Below are positions 58,298-64,000 of a stretch of 64,000 bases of DNA, piece by piece. Under the pieces are notes generated by a model. The model ran no database searches and was not told the origin of the DNA. It was given only the letters and a program-made list of their open reading frames with translations. The DNA is from Streptomyces sp. V3I8 (GTDB lineage: Bacteria > Actinomycetota > Actinomycetes > Streptomycetales > Streptomycetaceae): NCBI RefSeq assembly GCF_030817535.1, contig NZ_JAUSZL010000002.1:1240001-1304000 (forward strand), in the 5' to 3' direction. A program made the translations under genes and the position numbers. How positions within the stretch are numbered: position 1 is the first letter of the stretch; each line of letters starts with the position of its first letter.

Positions 58298-61200
58298 TTA
58301 GAGGCTCCTCCGGAAGACTCAAGGAGAACAGACGAGCGTAACTCCGCACCCGTTCCAGAATCTGTGAGGCTGGATTCCCCGTCGCTTCGGCCGCTCTAGC
58401 AAAGTGGTCCGGGTCCACCCGGCCGCCGATTTCCGGCCGTTGTCCGTCCAGATGGACAGTCAATGCCAGCAGGTCGCACCAGTGCACGATTCCCTCCGGG
58501 ACCGCGTCAGACGCGTAGGTGAGACGCAGACCGAGCAGTGCCATCCGGGTGAGCCGCTGATGGGCCTCCCGCAGGGACATGCCGAGCCGACCAGCGATTT
58601 GCACCAGTCTCAAGGCATCCACTTCCGTCAGGTAGACATCGTCCACGAGGGAAGCGGGTGTCTCACGGGGAATTACAAGCAACTCGTGATCATAAAGATC
58701 TGGGTGCCATGCACTCAGTTCCTCGACGTCTTCCTTAGAAAGATCTGGAAGAGGCGCACCCAGCTCTCGGTAGGGAACAACTTTCCAAAGGAACTCACTG
58801 ACGGTGCAACCGAAGTCGAGTGCACCGGCAACGATCTGCCCGACGCCGAGAGCCCATCCCACGGGCTCCACCGCCCAGTAGGGGGTGATCAGATAATCCT
58901 GAAGCAGCCACGGTTGGAGCTCCTCTGCGCTTTGGTCGATCTCGGGGAGCCGGACCTCGGGGTAGACCCTGGAGAAACACTTACGGGCTTCTCCGAGCGA
59001 TCCGATGATCATTGACGCGAGGTGAACCAGGTCCGGTCCGGTGATCTCCACATCCGGAATCGTGAAGGCAACCAGATCCTCCACTTGGTTCGTCACACCA
59101 CGCCGCATGTACCGCCCGGATAGTGCAGCCGCCACCGACAATGAAGCCGGGCGTCGCAGGAACCTCTGTCGACCTGTCCGAGGGTCCATTATCTGCAGCG
59201 CATAGCCGATGAATCCGACAGTTTCCGCGTCGGGACAGAAATCTTCCGCGGTCTCGGCCTCTGGCAACTCAAGAAGGCCACACCCCTCCAAATCTCCGAG
59301 TTCCGACCTGACTTCTTGATAACTGTTTCCGGTCAGCCCAGCGATATGAATCAGCTGAACGGGTGTCAGAATATCTCCGATCTCTTCCAGGTGTCGCAGC
59401 GCTTCCACCTGCACCTGACTGAATGACTCCGGATATCGTTCGCGTCCGGCCACGCTCACTCCCAGAGAGGCGAATCGCTCACACATTTCAAGAATCTGCG
59501 ATATTTCTCTACCGAGTTCGCCGGCTGCGTGGGCAATATGGGCGGGCTGCAGCGGTCCCGATATCCAGGGAGGAAGGGAGATGAGCCGAACGGACAGAAG
59601 CCTCGCCTCGGCCACCGTGCATATGCGGTCTCCAAGCTGGCCGAGTTCGGCACACGGCCCGACCCATCCGGGGGGCGCTATCGCGGCTGCTCTGCGCACG
59701 ACCTCACGCAGCGGCTGGTCGAGTTGCACAGACGCCTTAACCAAGCTCCCGGCGACAATGGCGGAACGCGCAAGACCAGGCGGAGACCAGGCGGCCAGTG
59801 CCCCGGCAAGCGCGGCGTCCTCCTTCTTGAATGTCAGGTCGACAGCAGGGCCACGATGGAGATTGCGTAGATCCAGACCAGTTATCGCAAATTTTCGCAG
59901 TCGATGGAGAAGCCTCGAAAGCTTCTGCTTCTCATGTGCGGTTGCTTCGAGGATCTCCTCGAGCAGAACGGGGCGGTCCTCACCATAGTGATGATTGAGC
60001 CGGGCTAAAAGAGCCCCGTCGACAGGGTCGGCCACAGGAAACCCTTCGACCGAGAGTGCCTGAGGTATACGACGCAGGTTCCACTGGGCGCTGGACCTTC
60101 CTTTCCACGCTCCGGACCGCCAGATCGTGAACCACCGAGAGTAAAGGTAGTAGCCTCTGCTCTTCGGGTCGAAAAGTTCCTTGTCCTGCGGAACACAGCC
60201 GGTCCCCGCAAGCGAAATGGTCGCACTTTGCCCCCAGCCACCACCGATCGGTATCTCTGCTTCGACTTCCACAAGATGCTTGAAGACACGTTCAGCCACC
60301 TCCGCCGATGAATTCGTGACTTCCCACAGCCAGGACAGTGTCAGCCCCGGCCAGTCATCCAAGGCGGGCAGAGATTCGTCGATTTTCCCGTAAACCCAGT
60401 CTTCGTGCCAGGTACGAATTTTCTTTCGGTCGACAGTGAACTGAGGGCGATGCTCGTCTCTCAGATTGACAATCAACCCGTAAATCTCTTCATTGGTACG
60501 TAAACCGTCTGCCGCCAGGCCACCTTCACCCGAAACCCACCAAAGGTCGCGATCGAACTCAAGCGATTCAGCCGAATCATCCTGATACCGAAGCTGCTGG
60601 GGTTGCCACTTCTCCGGTGCCGAGGCGTGTTCGGTCGCAATGACCCTGTACTCGGCGATCCACAACAGTCGGCGAAGGGTCTGCAGAACGGAGATCTTCT
60701 TGTCAGCCTCTTCTTCTCCAGTGAGGTAGAGCCTGATCCTGGTGCCGCCCTGCAGCATTTCTTCAGATGGAGTCACCTGCATCAGGCTGCCGCTGCTGGC
60801 GATCCGGACAGCGAATCCATCCGGTGAGGGGATGCCTTGCTGGTCCACAGGGCGCGTGTACAGAAGGACCTCATCCGCAATCATGAAGTAGCTGAAGACT
60901 CCAACGCCGAACTGGCTGTTGGAGACCATACGCAGCGGCGGGTCGAGCTCCTGCCAGACGGCGTGCTCGGCGCGGTAGTCCTGTGAGTAGACGAACCGCT
61001 CCCCGGCCTGCGAAAAAACATGCTCCAGCACGTCCCGGGTCATCCCGACGCCGTTGTCTTCGCATTCGATGTACTCTCGGTCGCCGTCCAGTCCTTGCCG
61101 GAAGATGATCTCTCCCGTCCACGGCGCGGGACGTCGGCCTTTCCTCCGTAGCCCTTCAAGACGAGTGTCCCGGTATCGGCAGGCGTCCAGGGAGTTCTGG

Positions 61201-63074
61201 TAGAGCTCACGGATCGCGAGTGCGGGGTCGTCGTAGAGCTGCCGACCCATCAGCAGTTCGCGGATCTTGTCCTCGGAGAGCCGGAACCGGGTCAAGGGCA
61301 CCTCGTACACGGCAGTGCCGTTCGGGCCCGGACGATCGGGCCGTACTCCGTCATGAGTGATCCGGAAGGGCAGGGTGTCGTCGACCGGGCCCAGGCGTCC
61401 GAGTCCTTGCAGACGACTCAGGACATGCTGTCCGGCGTCGGCCACGGCCTGAAAGGCATCCTGTTGCGCGGGATGTGTACAGATCAGCGCCAGATCGAGA
61501 TCCCCTTTGCGTCTCTTCGCACGCAGCAGGTCGGCGGCGTCCTTGACCGAGGCGAGGGACAGTTCGAGACCGGTGCCTATGTGATCGGCTATCACTGCAG
61601 GCAGACGGCGTGGGTCGGCCGCCAGGGTCCCTGCAAGCCATAGCGTTCCTGTTCTCCCCCGCCATTCGTCCGGCAGCGCGGCAAGCCTTTCCTCCAGTCG
61701 CACATCGACCGGTCCCGCGGCCACCGCGCGGATCAACGTCTCCATCAGGTGGCAGCACTCGCCCTGGCTCAGATCGGTCGCGGTCCTGCGGATCAGACTC
61801 GCCCCACGATCGGCACACACCTGTGATTGCCGGAGTTTCCACAAACCGGTGAAACCATCGAGCCAGCGATGGACCAGCCACATGACGAGGGTCTCGGCAG
61901 CTTCGGCCTCGCCTCGTCGGGTCAGTCCCTCGGCCCGACGGGTCACCTGGGGATACATCTCGTGGGTGAGCTCGAGGTCGGTTCGATGGCCCCGCTCGTA
62001 GCAACGCTTGAAGTCACCTGGCCTGATGACAGCAGCCTTTCGCACTCCTTCCGCGAGAACCGCCTCGCGCATGAAGGGAGCCGCGATCATCACTGCCGCC
62101 TCTTCGGCCGCGATCGGCGTGCCCTCGGTCAAGATCTCCGCAGTGAAGCCGATCGTTCTCGCCGGGTAGTTCGGGTCGAACCAGTGGTCAGTCATCCCCG
62201 TCCGCTCCCGGAGTTCGTTGGAGACCTCCAGATGAGTGCGCGCGCAGTCCTCCGCCACCCCCGTCACGTGGCCGCGTATCTCGTCCGTGACTCCGGAGGC
62301 GAGATCCCAGAGACGGTTGTCCGCCGCGACGCGGCGCCACGCGGAGACGAGTTCGTCACCCTCGCAGATCACCTGATCCGCAGCATCCCGGAACATCGTC
62401 ATCGGGTAGGCGTTCGGGATCTGGGAGCTGTTCTGCCCTCGCCCCGTGGTCCTACGCATCTCCTTGGTGACCTCGTTGAGTACCGCGGACAGCGTGCGGG
62501 CGGGGTGACGACGGTCGAGTACTCGGGCGAGTGTTCTCGTGAATACACTGCCGTCCTCACCGTAGTGACAGACCTGGCCGGGAGCACAGGCAGCCACCAT
62601 CACTTGCGAGCCCTCCGCCGGATAGTGCAGCACTCCTCCTCCACCTCCCTCCGTGGGAAGGCCGGCAGGAGAGTCCCGGCACGCATCGACGAAGAACACC
62701 ACGAGTCTCGCGCGACAGTTGCTCAAATCCGGAACCACAGGCACAAGACTGTCCAGGACGAGCTCCCCGCCCTCGCGGAAGGCGTCGCTGGGAACGAGGT
62801 AGTCGACACCGTCGGCGCTGACGCCGTGTCCGGAGAAATAGAGGAGCAGCACACTGCCCTCCGCGGCTTCCGCACAGGCCTTCCTGATCGCAGCCCGGAT
62901 TCGGCTCCCACTCGGATCCAACGTGTCCGCACCGATCGAATCAACCGAGTAGGAAGATGGTGTCAACGCCGACCGCATCTTCTCCAGATCGTTTCTCACC
63001 ACCTGTGCGATAGGGGAGAATGTCACGTCATCACATTGCGGTACACCGATGAGTAGCGCCTGACGTCGCGTCAC
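58290..63074 (-). CDS. Caspase / Hsp90-type ATPase / winged-helix-repeat conflict-system protein
   Basis: A protein of about 1594 residues if started at GTG 63074; ATG 63107 is also possible. Residues 1-230 form a caspase-like protease, with His83 in LLLYFSGHGVS and Cys132 in VVFFVDACRDS. A helical middle part follows. Residues about 600-800 form an Hsp90/GHKL ATPase with Asn627 in AIRELYQNSLDAC, DNGVGM at 673-678, SQFGVGVFSYF at about 720 and a later GGTRIRLYL. The last 500 residues contain at least five winged-helix-like repeats (for example LTPVQLIHIAGLTGNSYQEV and LTEVDALRLVQIAGRLGMSLREAH). This resembles predicted caspase-Hsp90 conflict systems: sensing or assembly by the repeats and ATPase, protease activation as output. 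Confidence 0.87.
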   Translation of the reverse strand: MTRRQALLIGVPQCDDVTFSPIAQVVRNDLEKMRSALTPSSYSVDSIGADTLDPSGSRIRAAIRKACAEAAEGSVLLLYFSGHGVSADGVDYLVPSDAFREGGELVLDSLVPVVPDLSNCRARLVVFFVDACRDSPAGLPTEGGGGGVLHYPAEGSQVMVAACAPGQVCHYGEDGSVFTRTLARVLDRRHPARTLSAVLNEVTKEMRRTTGRGQNSSQIPNAYPMTMFRDAADQVICEGDELVSAWRRVAADNRLWDLASGVTDEIRGHVTGVAEDCARTHLEVSNELRERTGMTDHWFDPNYPARTIGFTAEILTEGTPIAAEEAAVMIAAPFMREAVLAEGVRKAAVIRPGDFKRCYERGHRTDLELTHEMYPQVTRRAEGLTRRGEAEAAETLVMWLVHRWLDGFTGLWKLRQSQVCADRGASLIRRTATDLSQGECCHLMETLIRAVAAGPVDVRLEERLAALPDEWRGRTGTLWLAGTLAADPRRLPAVIADHIGTGLELSLASVKDAADLLRAKRRKGDLDLALICTHPAQQDAFQAVADAGQHVLSRLQGLGRLGPVDDTLPFRITHDGVRPDRPGPNGTAVYEVPLTRFRLSEDKIRELLMGRQLYDDPALAIRELYQNSLDACRYRDTRLEGLRRKGRRPAPWTGEIIFRQGLDGDREYIECEDNGVGMTRDVLEHVFSQAGERFVYSQDYRAEHAVWQELDPPLRMVSNSQFGVGVFSYFMIADEVLLYTRPVDQQGIPSPDGFAVRIASSGSLMQVTPSEEMLQGGTRIRLYLTGEEEADKKISVLQTLRRLLWIAEYRVIATEHASAPEKWQPQQLRYQDDSAESLEFDRDLWWVSGEGGLAADGLRTNEEIYGLIVNLRDEHRPQFTVDRKKIRTWHEDWVYGKIDESLPALDDWPGLTLSWLWEVTNSSAEVAERVFKHLVEVEAEIPIGGGWGQSATISLAGTGCVPQDKELFDPKSRGYYLYSRWFTIWRSGAWKGRSSAQWNLRRIPQALSVEGFPVADPVDGALLARLNHHYGEDRPVLLEEILEATAHEKQKLSRLLHRLRKFAITGLDLRNLHRGPAVDLTFKKEDAALAGALAAWSPPGLARSAIVAGSLVKASVQLDQPLREVVRRAAAIAPPGWVGPCAELGQLGDRICTVAEARLLSVRLISLPPWISGPLQPAHIAHAAGELGREISQILEMCERFASLGVSVAGRERYPESFSQVQVEALRHLEEIGDILTPVQLIHIAGLTGNSYQEVRSELGDLEGCGLLELPEAETAEDFCPDAETVGFIGYALQIMDPRTGRQRFLRRPASLSVAAALSGRYMRRGVTNQVEDLVAFTIPDVEITGPDLVHLASMIIGSLGEARKCFSRVYPEVRLPEIDQSAEELQPWLLQDYLITPYWAVEPVGWALGVGQIVAGALDFGCTVSEFLWKVVPYRELGAPLPDLSKEDVEELSAWHPDLYDHELLVIPRETPASLVDDVYLTEVDALRLVQIAGRLGMSLREAHQRLTRMALLGLRLTYASDAVPEGIVHWCDLLALTVHLDGQRPEIGGRVDPDHFARAAEATGNPASQILERVRSYARLFSLSLPEEPLNG

Positions 63075-63272
63075 CGACCCATGGTACGGAAACTGCCGCT
63101 CAGCCATCAGCCGATCGGCACAAGCCACTACCACTACCGCCGTCCATCAGGGTTCCGAGCCGTGATCCACCCTGATCTGCTCGGCTGCCCCGGCGCTGTT
63201 CCAGCCCACGACCGCTCTCGAGGACGGCGAGCCGCGCCCTCGTCCTTGCGTTCTGGTTGGATGCCGTCATGA

Positions 63273-63740
63273 GTGACGAAGAGCATCTGGAGCGATGCCG
63301 ACTTCGACTCGATGGGATGGCACGACGGAACCATCCACGGACTCTGCGTGCAGCCGGGAGCCTCCGAGAACTCGCTGCCCCGCCTGTTCCTGGACATCGA
63401 CTACATCGTCCGTTGGGTGCATCCGGTCGCACCTCAGACACACTTCAGCTTCTGGGCCGCGCCGTCCACTCTTGTGTTCGACGACGTTTGGGACATCGAG
63501 GGCAGCCTCGACTTCAAGGGAATGGCCTTGAGTCTCGACATCGACCATCTTCGACGCTCGCTCCCGCAGGACAGTCGTGGCGGCCCGCGCTGGCACGTCG
63601 AAGGCCACTCCTTCGACCTCACGTTCCGAGCCACAGGATTCCATCAGTACCTGCGGCGGGCTCCCCAGTACGCGCAGCGGCTTGCCCTCCCGCACAGCGA
63701 GCGCGGAGGGGTCTCGTTTACGGAGAGCGCCTTCACCTGA
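63273..63740 (+). CDS. Hypothetical protein
   Basis: A 155-residue soluble protein of no recognised family. It begins MTKSIWSDADFDSMGWHDGTIHGL, and LFLDIDYIVRWVHP and SFWAAPSTLVFDDVWDIEGSL give a regular beta-rich pattern with conserved Trp, Asp and His. The pattern resembles small immunity-type proteins, but that is not established. GTG 63273 is preferred; its ribosome site is weak. It diverges from the caspase gene by about 200 bp and has near-normal codon bias. It could be an unrelated flanking gene. Confidence 0.65.
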   Translation: MTKSIWSDADFDSMGWHDGTIHGLCVQPGASENSLPRLFLDIDYIVRWVHPVAPQTHFSFWAAPSTLVFDDVWDIEGSLDFKGMALSLDIDHLRRSLPQDSRGGPRWHVEGHSFDLTFRATGFHQYLRRAPQYAQRLALPHSERGGVSFTESAFT

Positions 63741-63798
63741 ACCACTCCACATGCCCACCCTGCCGAAAGCGGGCCGTACTGATCTCCATGCGACGTCC

Positions 63799-63832
63799 GT
63801 GACATTCCACCGTTTCCGCGGTGGAACGTCAC
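63799..63832. terminator. Strong hairpin between converging genes
   Basis: GTGACATTCCACCG and CGGTGGAACGTCAC form a 14-bp stem with one wobble pair and a 6-nt loop. It lies about 60 bp past the plus-strand gene and about 110 bp before the end of the minus-strand gene entering from the right. A bidirectional terminator is the simplest reading. Confidence 0.6.
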
Positions 63833-63945
63833 CAGGGGTGCAGGTCAGGCGTACAGCCTCACGGAGTACGTCGGCGTAAGGCTTATCCACAATCCCGTTC
63901 CGCAAGGTGTAGCCGCCGACGAGGTTCTGCACGTTGTACGTCCCG

Positions 63946-64000
63946 TTAGTAGTAGAAGCCGCACGGCTTCGGGTGGTTGGGGCTCCCGTCCCAGATGTCG
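63946..64000 (-). CDS. C-terminus of a gene entering from the right edge
   Basis: The minus strand reads DIWDGSPNHPKPCGFYY and ends at TAA (63946-63948). Only about 17 residues are visible, so no family can be named. The Trp/Pro/Tyr-rich composition and a stop that fits the downstream hairpin suggest a real coding end, but this may be chance. Confidence 0.3.
   Translation of the reverse strand, partial: DIWDGSPNHPKPCGFYY

Noticed and set aside
63267..63932. Minus-strand open frame opposite the last small gene
   Set aside because: It crosses the strong hairpin at 63799-63832 and the opposite strand has the better coding pattern.
1..64000. CRISPR arrays, prophage genes or a replication origin
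   Set aside because: No regularly spaced repeat-spacer series, phage structural or integrase genes, or DnaA-box cluster was seen.

Overview
The window looks like chromosomal DNA of a Streptomyces or a close relative. It is very GC-rich with strong third-position GC bias, GTG starts are common, overlaps of the ATGA/GTGA type link most genes, and it carries typical Streptomyces gene families (XRE-DUF5753 with DUF397, SpoIIAB-like ATPases, FCD-type GntR regulators). No species is assigned.

Layout. (1) 1-3706: a sugar-acid catabolic divergon: FAH-family dehydratase, IlvD/Edd dehydratase and a GntR/FCD regulator with a palindromic operator at its start codon. (2) 4351-8605: an SDR enzyme, a decayed Orn/Lys/Arg decarboxylase remnant, an amino-acid/polyamine permease, a nitrilase-family amidohydrolase and a divergent TetR regulator. 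(3) 8613-13345: housekeeping/regulatory odds and ends: a small conserved protein, a PASTA membrane protein, an oddly built tRNA-like gene, a DUF397 / XRE-DUF5753 / SpoIIAB-like ATPase module and a PAP2 phosphatase. (4) 13353-41248: a continuous minus-strand exopolysaccharide locus of 21 genes. It is read from an initiating sugar-phosphate transferase and an AlgD-like GDP-mannose dehydrogenase through two chain-length proteins with degenerate kinase domains, AsnB, a two-domain oxidoreductase, heparinase-type and beta-helix carbohydrate-active proteins, Wzy, glycosyltransferases, a nucleotide-sugar cassette, Wzx and a pyruvyltransferase. The product is probably a uronic-acid-containing, pyruvylated polymer. 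(5) 42036-46532: an ABC exporter whose promoter carries a perfect SoxR box, a divergent flippase-like membrane protein and a MscS channel. (6) 46590-52396: an aromatic-acid module: AAHS-type MFS transporter, VOC extradiol dioxygenase, GalD-, GalC- and GalB-like enzymes and a GntR regulator. The same operator core occurs before the regulator and before the transporter. (7) 52745-56456: ApbE flavin transferase, a duplicated FMN-binding protein, a ferric-reductase-like flavocytochrome and an OmpR-type response regulator whose sensor kinase has been reduced to nine codons. (8) 56514-63074: a probable anti-phage or conflict operon: a large caspase-Hsp90-type ATPase-winged-helix-repeat protein, a small zinc-ribbon protein and a membrane protein, split by an IS5-family insertion. 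(9) 63273-64000: a small hypothetical gene, a strong bidirectional hairpin and the 3' end of a gene entering from the right.

The most promising undescribed system is the caspase/Hsp90 operon in region 8. Its original coding sequence can be rebuilt across the insertion: removing the element restores both the end of the small gene and a TGATG coupling to the membrane-protein gene. Next most interesting are the VOC-type dioxygenase sitting where a gallate dioxygenase is expected, the uronic-acid polysaccharide locus with its iterated leader hairpins, and the non-canonical tRNA-like gene.
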